Shown piece after piece: positions 1-8,186 of a stretch of 64,000 nucleotides of DNA. Origin of the DNA: G965232465 sp965232465 (GTDB lineage Bacteria > Pseudomonadota > Alphaproteobacteria > JAQWUY01); NCBI GenBank assembly GCA_965232465.1, contig OZ246977.1, positions 806,001 to 870,000 on the forward strand, in the 5' to 3' direction. The translations under genes and the position numbers were made by a program. Positions within the stretch are counted from its first letter, which is position 1. Every line of letters begins with the position of its first letter. The notes beneath the pieces are model-generated. The model did not search any database. It was given only the letters and a program-made list of their open reading frames with translations, and had not been told where the DNA came from.

Positions 1-2
1 TA

Positions 3-359
3 GGCATCATTACCCAAGCGGAGGCGGATATTATCAACCAATCCCGTACACATGGGGGGCGGATTATTGCCGTTGGCACAACCGCCCTGCGGTTATTGGA
101 AAGTGCCAGCACTGCCGATGGTGTAGTGCATCCTTTTCACGGTGCAACACGGCTGTTTATCACACCGGGATATGCCTTTAAAATTGTCGATGGGTTAATG
201 ACCAATTACCACTTGCCCAAATCGACCTTGTTTATGTTGGTCAGTGCATTTTTGGGGTTAAATACAATGAAAGCCATATACACTTATGCCATTGACAATA
301 ATTATCGCTTTTATTCATATGGGGACAGCAGTTTTTTGATAAGAGGAAACATATTATGA
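3..359 (+). CDS. queA: QueA, tRNA ribosyltransferase-isomerase (3' part only)
   Basis: C-terminal portion of S-adenosylmethionine:tRNA ribosyltransferase-isomerase, which makes epoxyqueuosine on tRNA from the 7-aminomethyl-7-deazaguanine base. The frame is open from the first bases of the window, so the start lies outside. Visible family signatures are GGRIIAVGTTALRLLESA, followed by F-ITPGY-FKIVDGLMTNYHLPKSTL, typical of the QueA C-terminal half. The stop overlaps the start of tgt (ATGA), so the two are translationally coupled. With tgt and queG it makes a queuosine biosynthesis cluster. Confidence 0.93.
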   Translation, partial: GIITQAEADIINQSRTHGGRIIAVGTTALRLLESASTADGVVHPFHGATRLFITPGYAFKIVDGLMTNYHLPKSTLFMLVSAFLGLNTMKAIYTYAIDNNYRFYSYGDSSFLIRGNIL

Positions 360-1483
360 CAATCACATTTACCTTACACACCACCGATGCTGGGGCAAGA
401 CGGGGGACCGTGCACACCGCCCATGGGGATATTCAAACCCCTGCGTTTATGCCGGTGGGGACGGCGGGTACGGTAAAAGCCATGACCCCATGGGATGTAC
501 AAGCCACAGGGGCGGATATTATTTTGGGCAATACCTATCATTTAATGTTACGACCAACGGCGGAGCGGGTGGCGGAGCTGGGTGGATTACACACTTTTAT
601 CGGGTGGGACAAGCCGATTTTAACCGATAGTGGCGGGTTTCAGGTGATGAGCTTGTCGTCGATTCGCAAGCTAACGGAAAAAGGTGTTACCTTTCGGGCA
701 CATACGGATGGGTCGTATCATGAAATTACCCCCGAGCGATCGGTTCAAATTCAGCATTTGTTGGGGGCGGATATTACCATGCAGTTCGATGAATGTATCG
801 CTTTGCCCGCCCCTTTTTCGGAAACCAAACGGGCAATGGAATTGTCGTTACGCTGGGCGGGGCGGTGCAAAAAAGCTTTTATCGAACGGCAGGGATACGG
901 TTTATTTGGGATTGTCCAAGGGGGAGTCGAACATGCGTTACGCCTGCAAAGTGTGCGGGAATTAACCGATATGGATTTTCCCGGATATGCGATTGGGGGG
1001 TTGGCGGTGGGCGAAGGGCAACAGGCAATGTTCGAAGTGTTACACTTTACCACCCCCGCCATGCCCCAACATAAACCCCGATATTTAATGGGGGTCGGCA
1101 AACCCGATGATTTGGTGGGGGCGGTTGCCCGTGGGGTCGATATGTTTGATTGTGTGTTGCCCACACGGTTGGGACGCACGGGGTCTGCGTATACCAGACG
1201 GGGACAAGTAAACATGCGTAATGCCCGCCATAAAAACGACATCCGCCCCATGGATGATGTATGTGGGTGTCCTGCGTGTACAAAATTCAGCCGGGCGTAT
1301 ATCCATCATTTGATTAAATGTGATGAGATTTTGGGGGCGATGTTGCTGACTTGGCACAATGTACAGTATTACCAAGATATAATGGCGGACATGCGAAACG
1401 CCATACAAAATCATACATTTGCCGATTTTCAGGCACAATTTTATGAAATTTATAACGGTGGGGATATTCCCCCCCTTATATAA
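356..1483 (+). CDS. tgt: queuine/preQ1 tRNA-guanine transglycosylase
   Basis: Exchanges guanine-34 of GUN-anticodon tRNAs for the queuosine precursor preQ1. The 375 residues are the normal bacterial length. Visible sites: the substrate-binding DSGGFQ (Asp91), the GVDMFDCVLPTR segment with the nucleophilic Asp (about 265), and the zinc site Cys303, Cys305, Cys308 and His334. The start overlaps the queA stop by 3 nt. Cytoplasmic enzyme of the queA-tgt-queG cluster. No anomalies. Confidence 0.97.
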   Translation: MTITFTLHTTDAGARRGTVHTAHGDIQTPAFMPVGTAGTVKAMTPWDVQATGADIILGNTYHLMLRPTAERVAELGGLHTFIGWDKPILTDSGGFQVMSLSSIRKLTEKGVTFRAHTDGSYHEITPERSVQIQHLLGADITMQFDECIALPAPFSETKRAMELSLRWAGRCKKAFIERQGYGLFGIVQGGVEHALRLQSVRELTDMDFPGYAIGGLAVGEGQQAMFEVLHFTTPAMPQHKPRYLMGVGKPDDLVGAVARGVDMFDCVLPTRLGRTGSAYTRRGQVNMRNARHKNDIRPMDDVCGCPACTKFSRAYIHHLIKCDEILGAMLLTWHNVQYYQDIMADMRNAIQNHTFADFQAQFYEIYNGGDIPPLI

Positions 1484-1541
1484 AATATTCCCTCTGGTAT
1501 AAAATATTCCCCCTTGGACATAAATATGATATGCTTGTCCT

Positions 1542-2612
1542 ATGAAACCAATGGCAATACAAAAATTTCAAGCGGACTTAAACATCAAGGCAAAACAACT
1601 GGGCTTTGATGTTGTGGGTTTTTGCAAAGCGGAAGTGCCCATACGCAATCGGCAGCGGTTACACCAATTTATTGCCAATCAAGAATATGGGGAGATGCAG
1701 TGGCTTGCCGATTCGTATGTGCGTAGGTCGACCCCGCAAAATATGTGGGCGGATGTAAAATCGGCGGTGGTGTTGGGGATGAATTATGCCCCTGATCATG
1801 ACCCTATGGACAATATAAAAAGGACGGATACGGGCAATATTTCCGTATATGCCCGTGGGCGGGATTATCATGATATTATGAAGGGAAAATTAAAGCTATT
1901 AGCGGATTGGATGGGGGCATATTTTCGCAAACGCCATGCCCCCGATGTGCCACAGGTCAAGGTATTTGTCGACACCGCCCCCCTGATGGAAAAAGCCCTG
2001 GCGTTACAAACAAAATTAGGCTGGCAGGGCAAACACACAAATATAGTCAGCCGTGATTTTGGCAGCTGGCTTTTTTTGGGGGAAATTTTAACCACCATCG
2101 ATATGGAATACGATACCCCCGCCCCCCATTCGTGTGGGTCGTGCAATAAATGTGTGGTGGCGTGTCCCACCGGTGCCATATACGAAGATTACAAACTGGA
2201 TGCCCGCAAATGTATATCGTACTTAACCATTGAACACAAGGGGCATATTCCCGATGTATATTTGGAATTGATTGGCAATCGTATTTATGGGTGTGATGAT
2301 TGTTTAAGTGTGTGTCCTTGGAATAAATTTGAACAGCCAACGGGGGAACAAAAATTGGTTGCCCGCCCCGAATTAAACGCCCCACCCTTATGTGAATTAT
2401 TGGATTTAACCGATGCTACATTTCGAAAATTGTTCCGCCAAAGCCCCATTAAACGCATTGGATATGCCCAATTTATGCGCAATGTCCTGATTGCCACAGG
2501 CAACAGTGGCAATCCCAAATATGTACCACAAGTACAACGGTTTTTAAACCATGACAAGGACATAATCCAAAAAATGGCCCACTGGGCGTATGGTAAATTG
2601 GTACAGGTGTAA
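1542..2612 (+). CDS. queG: epoxyqueuosine reductase
   Basis: Last step of queuosine synthesis: cobalamin-dependent reduction of epoxyqueuosine in tRNA. The 356 residues contain two ferredoxin-type 4Fe-4S motifs, CGSCNKCVVACP (Cys198-208, plus Cys224) and CDDCLSVCPWN (Cys251-258), and the catalytic-type VDTAPL aspartate near 144. An alternative ATG lies three codons in. The last ~50 bp are duplicated at 4968-5018, and an accessory island begins directly after the stop. The gene 3' end therefore looks like an attachment site whose copy here keeps queG intact, ending ...KLVQV. Confidence 0.96.
   Translation: MKPMAIQKFQADLNIKAKQLGFDVVGFCKAEVPIRNRQRLHQFIANQEYGEMQWLADSYVRRSTPQNMWADVKSAVVLGMNYAPDHDPMDNIKRTDTGNISVYARGRDYHDIMKGKLKLLADWMGAYFRKRHAPDVPQVKVFVDTAPLMEKALALQTKLGWQGKHTNIVSRDFGSWLFLGEILTTIDMEYDTPAPHSCGSCNKCVVACPTGAIYEDYKLDARKCISYLTIEHKGHIPDVYLELIGNRIYGCDDCLSVCPWNKFEQPTGEQKLVARPELNAPPLCELLDLTDATFRKLFRQSPIKRIGYAQFMRNVLIATGNSGNPKYVPQVQRFLNHDKDIIQKMAHWAYGKLVQV
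2550..2600 (+). repeat. queG 3'-end direct repeat, copy 1 (putative attachment site)
   Basis: This 51-bp stretch inside the end of queG matches 4968-5018 at 48 of 51 positions, including uninterrupted runs of 22 and 21 bp around one mismatch. Copy 2 still encodes the same peptide (DEDIIQKMAHWAYGKL against DKDIIQKMAHWAYGKL). Element insertion into a gene 3' end that rebuilds the gene leaves exactly this arrangement. No integrase was seen between the copies. Confidence 0.8.
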
Positions 2613-2850
2613 AACACCGGATCCACTTCTCGCTGTATGTGCGGATGTATTAGAGATGGGGAAAATGACCCAATAATACCACCACTCTATCGGGTTGTAG
2701 TATTTTTTAGATAGAATATTAAAAAACACTTGACAATATAAAAACTTACTGTTAAGGTGTAGTTGAGTGCATGTAGGCTAATCAAATATGTAAGAGAGAG
2801 AAAAAATTTGAATATATCAATTCAAGTTTTAGGTTTAGTTCAATACCATT
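2613..2850 (+). promoter_or_regulatory. start of accessory island; weak promoter candidate
   Basis: This AT-rich gap between queG and the first island gene holds no recognisable gene. A perfect -35 TTGACA sits at 2730-2735. The hexamer at 17-bp spacing (TAAGGT, 2753-2758) is a poor -10, so the promoter call is tentative. It would drive the module 1 genes from 2851. Confidence 0.35.
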
Positions 2851-3201
2851 ATGGCTGATATTTTATTACAAAAATTATCTGATAAATTAGGTCAAAGAAT
2901 ATCCAATCTTGAACAGTCAAGAGATATTGTCGAGGGTAACATTCAAGATATGAACGCTAAACTATCTGACCTAGAAAAATCAGTTGGAAGTATTGAAAAA
3001 TTTAATGATAATATTCAAACACTCGTTAATAATACATTAGTATCAACAAATAATACTATCGATGGCGTAGAAACTGCCATTACGGTTTTTGGAGTTGCAA
3101 TTGTTATTGGTGGTTTTATTTTACAAAGTGTTATTCGTAAAAAAACGAAATCAGAAACAGAAGATTTAGGTGGTAAACTCATAAAAAGTATTGCATTATG
3201 A
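2851..3201 (+). pseudogene. coiled-coil membrane protein, 5' part (split by IS)
   Basis: The 116-residue reading frame has a heptad-rich coiled coil at about residues 5-65 and one membrane segment at about 77-96 (ITVFGVAIVIGGFILQSVI), followed by a basic tail. No family was recognised. The frame stops where the IS5-type element begins. Joining 3197 to 4031 through the shared pentamer GCATT restores one open frame of 153 residues ending at 4145. The gene therefore looks insertionally truncated. In the restored form its stop is 4 nt before the start of the ImmA/IrrE gene, so the two probably formed an operon. Confidence 0.6.
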
Positions 3202-4025
3202 TTTAAGATGTGATTCACTGTGTATTATTAGCATTTATTTATAGAGGAGAATATATAATGTACGATAGCGATATGAGTGATTATGAATGGCGTTTGATTA
3301 AACCCCTACTACCGAATAAAAGCCGTGGTGTTGCAAGGGTTGATGGGTTATCAATGGGATATTATACCGTTTAAGAACAGGTACATCATGGCGAAGTATG
3401 CCTGCTTGTTATGGACCTCGTACGACTGTGTATAATCGTTTTATCCGTTGGAAGAAGGCGGGTGTATGGGATCATATATTTGATACTCTTCGTGATAATC
3501 ATAACCATGATTTGTTAATGATTGATAGCACAGTTGCTAATGTGCATCATGCTGGTGCTAGTGTAAAAAAAACAGTAAAGAACGATGTATGGGTAGATCC
3601 AAAGGGGGATTAACGACCAAGATCCATATGTCCTGTAATGAATATGAGTTGCCATTACAATTTCATTTAACGCCGGGACAGTGCCATGATGTTCCTTATG
3701 CCCCTTTGTTTTTGGAAAATTTACAACCCTTTCAAAATGTGTTAGCAGACAGAGCTTATGACGCTAATGCCATAATAAATATGATACAATCCAAAGGTGC
3801 ACAGGCTTGCATACCATCTAAGAGTAACAGAATAACCCCAAGAGAATATGATAAAATCCTTTATAAAAAGCGTAATATCATAGAACGATTGTTTGGTAAA
3901 TTAAAACAATCATGCAGAGCAATCGCAACCCGATATGACAAACACGCTTCAACATTCATGGCAATGATTAAAATCGCCGCTATCAGATTATGGTGTAAAT
4001 TTTATGAGTCTACCACCTAGTTAAA
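3198..4025 (+). mobile_element. IS5-family (IS427-like) insertion sequence, decayed
   Basis: An approximately 830-bp element carrying a frameshifted IS5-type transposase, inserted into the small coiled-coil gene. The limits are inferred from the repeated pentamer GCATT at 3193-3197 and 4026-4030 and from restoration of the host reading frame when the interval is removed. I could not find convincing terminal inverted repeats, so the exact ends are uncertain by several bases. Confidence 0.6.
3258..4020 (+). pseudogene. IS5-family transposase, frameshifted
   Basis: Reads MYDSDMSDYEWRLIKPLLPN at 3258 in one frame, then GTSWRSMPACYGPRTTVYNRFIRW in a second frame (to 3613), then GRSKGGLTTKIH and ...IIERLFGKLKQSCRAIATRYDK in a third (3589-4020). 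These are consecutive parts of an IS5/IS427 transposase. The second shift lies at AAAGGGGG (about 3600) and could be the programmed frameshift known in this group. The first, near 3340, looks like a small deletion, so the gene is probably dead. DDE residues visible are Asp in MIDSTVAN, Asp in LADRAYDA and Glu in IIERLFG. A ribosome site (GAGGAG) precedes 3258. Confidence 0.75.
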
Positions 4026-4030
4026 GCATT

Positions 4031-4145
4031 TTTAGAAGAGAAAGAATTTAAAGAAATGTTAATGAAGGAAGTAAAAGAAATTGAAATAGGTAGAGATGGA
4101 AAACAAGATGTCGCAAATAAAATGGAAAATAAAAAAAAGGGATAA
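4031..4145 (+). pseudogene. coiled-coil membrane protein, 3' part (split by IS)
   Basis: An open frame without its own start, reading FLEEKEFKEMLMKEVKEI and then a charged tail ending NKKKG, directly after the IS5-type element. It is in frame with the 5' part at 2851 when the element and one copy of GCATT are removed. It gives the protein a charged, probably cytoplasmic C-terminal helix. Confidence 0.5.
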
Positions 4146-4149
4146 TAAG

Positions 4150-4713
4150 ATGGATGAAAAATTATTTACATATTCTGATTTATTGCCAGAAGATTTTTTA
4201 AATCGAGTAGGGCTAGACAAACCGCCACAAGACTTAGTTGAATTTGCTCGTGGTATAGGAATTAAAATTGATGATACTTTTAAAACAGAATACATGATTG
4301 AAGGTATAGAAGGAAAAGCATTTGTAGAAAATGGTCAACCTACAATTTGGATAGATAAATTTTTACCTGAAAACCGCAAGAGATTTACCCTTGCTCATGA
4401 AATCGGACATGTCTTACGAGATATATTACCCGCACTGAAAAATGGTGAGGATGTAGATGAATTTCCTGATGATGGAGCCACATTATCATTTAATCGTGAT
4501 GGTAAAAATAATTATTGTGAATACAGAGCAAATGAGTTTGCAGCGCGTTTTTTGATGCCACAATCAGTAATTATTGAAGAATTAAGAAAAATATTAGATC
4601 AGGATCCAAATGATGAACTGACCATTGTAGATATAATCGGAAAAATGGCCGAAAGGTTTTATGTTTCTCAGCAAGCAATGCACATTCGTTTATTGCGGTT
4701 AAAAATTCTTTAA
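4150..4713 (+). CDS. ImmA/IrrE-family metallo-endopeptidase
   Basis: Predicted zinc peptidase of 187 residues. The motif TLAHEIGHVL carries the HExxH zinc site, and EYRANEFAARFLMP downstream holds the family's third acidic region. ImmA/IrrE proteins cleave repressors or stress regulators in mobile elements and toxin-antitoxin-like modules; the target here is unknown because no XRE repressor is adjacent. I place the start at 4150, after AAAGGG, rather than at 4096, which overlaps the upstream gene. It is the middle gene of a three-gene module flanked by the queG repeats. Confidence 0.85.
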   Translation: MDEKLFTYSDLLPEDFLNRVGLDKPPQDLVEFARGIGIKIDDTFKTEYMIEGIEGKAFVENGQPTIWIDKFLPENRKRFTLAHEIGHVLRDILPALKNGEDVDEFPDDGATLSFNRDGKNNYCEYRANEFAARFLMPQSVIIEELRKILDQDPNDELTIVDIIGKMAERFYVSQQAMHIRLLRLKIL

Positions 4714-4729
4714 ATATAGAACAAAATAT

Positions 4730-4972
4730 ATGAATATTTGTACAAACTTACCTAATATTACAGAAATTGACAATATATGGCAATTTTTGGTATGGATGTT
4801 TACTGTGCCTTATTGCAATTGGTGGGTGTTTGTACCTTTTTTCATCTATGTTTTTGTTTTTATTGCCTTATTTCTTATTATTCGTTTCCTTAATAAAACA
4901 GAGCTAAAAAAGATACTTACATTTTTTCCTAAACTAAAAAATAAGATTTTTAAAAAAGAGACCAAATCATGA
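4730..4972 (+). CDS. small membrane protein of the queG-flanked module
   Basis: An 80-residue protein with two hydrophobic stretches (about 16-32 and 35-53, WVFVPFFIYVFVFIALFLII) and a strongly basic tail (KLKNKIFKKETKS). No family was recognised. It starts 16 nt after the peptidase gene, and its stop codon lies inside the second queG repeat, so it ends the module exactly at the junction. It may partner the peptidase or the other membrane protein; that is inference from order only. Confidence 0.55.
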   Translation: MNICTNLPNITEIDNIWQFLVWMFTVPYCNWWVFVPFFIYVFVFIALFLIIRFLNKTELKKILTFFPKLKNKIFKKETKS

Positions 4973-5018
4973 TGAGGACATAATCCAAAAAATGGCACAC
5001 TGGGCGTATGGTAAATTG
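4968..5018 (+). repeat. queG 3'-end direct repeat, copy 2 (putative attachment site)
   Basis: Second copy of the 51 bp at 2550-2600 (48/51 identical). In the queG frame it reads through KLI and then a stop, instead of queG's KLVQV. It separates module 1 (2613-4967) from the Druantia-like module (from 5019). A promoter starts 3 bp after it. Confidence 0.8.
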
Positions 5019-5020
5019 AT

Positions 5021-5049
5021 TTGACAAAGTGGGTTTGTTTGTATATACT
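5021..5049 (+). promoter_or_regulatory. sigma70-type promoter of the Druantia-like operon
   Basis: TTGACA (5021-5026), 17-bp spacer, TATACT (5044-5049): a near-consensus promoter. It lies 63 bp upstream of the start at 5112 and directly after the second queG repeat, so the defence-like operon carries its own promoter. Confidence 0.8.
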
Positions 5050-5111
5050 GCCTTGTGTTTAAGGATGTCTATTATATGGTCAAGGGTACTCAAAATTTAT
5101 GAGGGAAGTAT

Positions 5112-8100
5112 ATGAAAGAAGTAGCGATTTTGATGAGAGTGAAAGGATTTAAAAATATATTATCGCCTGAATTGCAAGGCAAATTTGATCCGATTGGGAA
5201 AAAGATTGTTGATAACTATAATCGTCCATTTTATGAATGGAAGATTCGTAGCCAGCAAAATAAGGATATCAAAGATATACTAGAAAATGCAAATAACACC
5301 GATCACAAAATGTATAAGGTTTTATTTTGCATTTATGTTGCCGAGTGGATTAAATACAAGCATGATGGTGGGCAGATTAGATGGGATAATATTATTGATG
5401 ATGTAGATGGATTAGATGATTTTGATACAACTCGGGCAGTCCGAGATTCTTTTTGTTTTTTGGGTCGTGATATTATCCCTGAAAAGTACTTGTATACTTT
5501 GGCACGGGAGAGCGGATTTCCCATTAATTTATTGAAACAAGATAAATATCGCCGTGTCTTCAAAAACTTACTCGATGATAAACCATCTAGTAATATTCCT
5601 GATATGTATGCCGATGATTCCACCCAAAGTTTATGGGCTGAAATTGCAAGGGGGCTAATGGATTTAGAGTATAGTCAAAATTCGGAAGTATTAGAGGGCT
5701 TGAATTTTAGATATTATGATATTGATCAGGGGATTCGTAACTGGTTGTCAAAAACCCAGAGAGCAACACAGGAAAATAAAGTCAAAATTAACTTTACTTT
5801 GGAAAGAGTAGGTAAATCTGATGATAGTATGAGTTTTGAAATACATAAAAAAATAAAAGCACCACAGAAAATAAATGGGAATACATCTCAATTTATAGAA
5901 ATCAAAGTGGCAAAATATACTCGTTCGGCGTGGTGGGATAAATCAGATTATGACGAAACCATCAAGCCTATACAGATTGGCAATACCAATGAATGTGTGG
6001 AGCCTGTTTATGTTCATATTGGTGATGACAAAATCCCTGCTACTGAATCCCCATTTAACGCTATGGCAGGGGCAGATTTAACACGAAATATTGTATATTT
6101 TATAGCTACTAAACAGCCAGATGTTTTTACTTTTCATAAAACTGGGTATTCAAATAAAAAAGATGCACAAGATATGTATGCTTTATACCCAGAAGATTAT
6201 ATTCTTAAACCTAGTATAGAGTGTGTACCTTATGACATTTTTGATGGATATAAAATTATACACATACAAGGCGATATAGATTTTTTTGATGGTGAAACAC
6301 AAGTTGGTGGTGTATCTGATGAATATAAGGATATTACATTAAATAATGGATATAAGGGGGACATATTTTACCACCCCAATATACAAATTGGCACCCAAGG
6401 ATATGCTGTTTACAAAGGATTGCCTAGGGTACACTTGGGTAATTCTGTTAAAGACTTTACCCATTACAGATACGATAAAAAATCTGATATTACACCCATA
6501 AAACCCGATTCTGTTATATTAGGCAGGGTGGAATTGTTTTATGTAAGTGATAATAAACGGAAGGCATCACTTGTTTGTATCGTCTTGCCAACAGATTTTG
6601 AAATTCCTATCTGTAAAGATATAATACCCAAGTTACCTGAATGTATGGGATTAATATGGACAGATGAAAATGAAAAACCTATATACACAGTTGATGGTAG
6701 TGAAAAATCATCTAGCAAGATAAAAATGAAATTGAATGGCAAAACAGTACCTGTTCTGATTGATTGGGTAAAGTATGAAAATGCTTTTTACAAAAGATCC
6801 GAAAATGGTGATGATATAAAATTAGATAATGGGGATACAATAAGCTTATGGGATATCCATGAGGGGGCATATGTCAAACCTTGTGATGACGAGCAAGAGA
6901 TTATTATAAATGATAACTGTTATACCACTAAGAAAATCCCTCACAAACGGCGGTTTGACTTATGTAGTATCATACATACAATTCGGGATGAATTATTATT
7001 GGGATATACGGATGATAAAAATCAAGCCCCTATCAAAATAGCAATAGGCGAAGAGCACAGCTCTTCTGAGATAAAGATTGATTCATATCATTATCGTATT
7101 TCCGTAAATAGTGATGATAAATGTGCCACTATAATCTGTAATAGTGCCAATCAAGATATACCTATATCAGAAAATGATAATTTACAATTTATATGCTTTC
7201 AGGATAATAAGGTTATTGATGTATCTTGTTATGAAATCGGATATTATGATTTAAAAAGTATTCAAGGAAAGGGTGCTGGTATATTATATGTGCAGAATAC
7301 GAATCATATAAAATCTGCATTTTATGCAAATGATGACAACACAGATATATGTGATAATGATTTAAAATCAATAATCATTAAAAATAAAAATAATCGGGTG
7401 CTTAATATAGCTAAGCACTATAGCAAAATGATTCAAAATCCTAATGATTATGGTATAGATTGGAAGTATCTGGAGACTTTGCTAACGGCAGTAGACGAAG
7501 GAATACCTGTATGGGATATGGATGCTTTTAAAGCATGGTATAAATGCCCTGATATTGTACCCGCATTATACGGACGCTACTTAGATGATACAAAGATGCA
7601 AAATCGTATTAAAAAGGTAATGAAAGGGAATGGATTCTTAAATCTTATATCATATGTGGCATACAAATCGTTATATCAAAAAACATATTGTAATTTAAAA
7701 GACAAAAAGGTATCACATATCATGAGTGAATATAATCTTATTGAAAAAGATAAGAAAATTTATGAATTATATAAAATAAATAATGACTCTGGCTTAGAAA
7801 AAGATTGTGTAAACGAGGCAGAAAAATTAATGTTACACATGTTTGATGGCGATAAAATTATATATCGTTTGTTACATAATAATAGTGGAAAAAACTACTT
7901 AAAAGATGATTTATCACTTAACCATATTCATAGTAAAAAAGAAACTTGGATCTGCAGATTGCAACATAATAAAATCTATGCTGATGAATTAAAAAGGGTT
8001 ATAGACTGTTTTGTAAGAGAAAAAGTAGGACACATTAATAGCTATACTGAACAGGATTTTATTCAATGCAACAGGCTGTACAATTATACTTTCGAATATG

Positions 8101-8186
8101 AAAAGAAAAAATTGGACTTTGTTGACCGAATGGCAGATATTTTAAAGATGAATGAATTGGAAAAAGAGAAAACAGAAAATGAATAA
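5112..8186 (+). CDS. DruH-like large protein of a Druantia type III-like system
   Basis: A 1024-residue soluble protein with no motif I can name. The sequence is Lys/Asp/Asn rich, with no signal peptide or membrane segment. It starts after GAGGGAAG and overlaps the helicase gene by 8 bp, so the two are co-translated. A ~1000-residue protein of unknown fold directly before a ~2000-residue DUF1998-type helicase is the plan of Druantia type III (DruH-DruE, antiphage). The assignment rests on size, order and the partner, and no DruH profile was run. Alternative: another helicase-associated defence protein. It appears intact. Confidence 0.6.
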   Translation: MKEVAILMRVKGFKNILSPELQGKFDPIGKKIVDNYNRPFYEWKIRSQQNKDIKDILENANNTDHKMYKVLFCIYVAEWIKYKHDGGQIRWDNIIDDVDGLDDFDTTRAVRDSFCFLGRDIIPEKYLYTLARESGFPINLLKQDKYRRVFKNLLDDKPSSNIPDMYADDSTQSLWAEIARGLMDLEYSQNSEVLEGLNFRYYDIDQGIRNWLSKTQRATQENKVKINFTLERVGKSDDSMSFEIHKKIKAPQKINGNTSQFIEIKVAKYTRSAWWDKSDYDETIKPIQIGNTNECVEPVYVHIGDDKIPATESPFNAMAGADLTRNIVYFIATKQPDVFTFHKTGYSNKKDAQDMYALYPEDYILKPSIECVPYDIFDGYKIIHIQGDIDFFDGETQVGGVSDEYKDITLNNGYKGDIFYHPNIQIGTQGYAVYKGLPRVHLGNSVKDFTHYRYDKKSDITPIKPDSVILGRVELFYVSDNKRKASLVCIVLPTDFEIPICKDIIPKLPECMGLIWTDENEKPIYTVDGSEKSSSKIKMKLNGKTVPVLIDWVKYENAFYKRSENGDDIKLDNGDTISLWDIHEGAYVKPCDDEQEIIINDNCYTTKKIPHKRRFDLCSIIHTIRDELLLGYTDDKNQAPIKIAIGEEHSSSEIKIDSYHYRISVNSDDKCATIICNSANQDIPISENDNLQFICFQDNKVIDVSCYEIGYYDLKSIQGKGAGILYVQNTNHIKSAFYANDDNTDICDNDLKSIIIKNKNNRVLNIAKHYSKMIQNPNDYGIDWKYLETLLTAVDEGIPVWDMDAFKAWYKCPDIVPALYGRYLDDTKMQNRIKKVMKGNGFLNLISYVAYKSLYQKTYCNLKDKKVSHIMSEYNLIEKDKKIYELYKINNDSGLEKDCVNEAEKLMLHMFDGDKIIYRLLHNNSGKNYLKDDLSLNHIHSKKETWICRLQHNKIYADELKRVIDCFVREKVGHINSYTEQDFIQCNRLYNYTFEYEKKKLDFVDRMADILKMNELEKEKTENE

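Noticed and set aside
751..1438. Several long reverse-strand reading frames across tgt
   Set aside because: They lie entirely opposite a clearly recognised gene, overlap one another, and show no family motifs; they are antisense shadows created by codon composition.
1484..1541. Repeated TATAAAATATTCCC motif before queG as a regulatory site
   Set aside because: Two short AT-rich near-repeats in a 58-bp gap with no promoter spacing that fits; could be chance.
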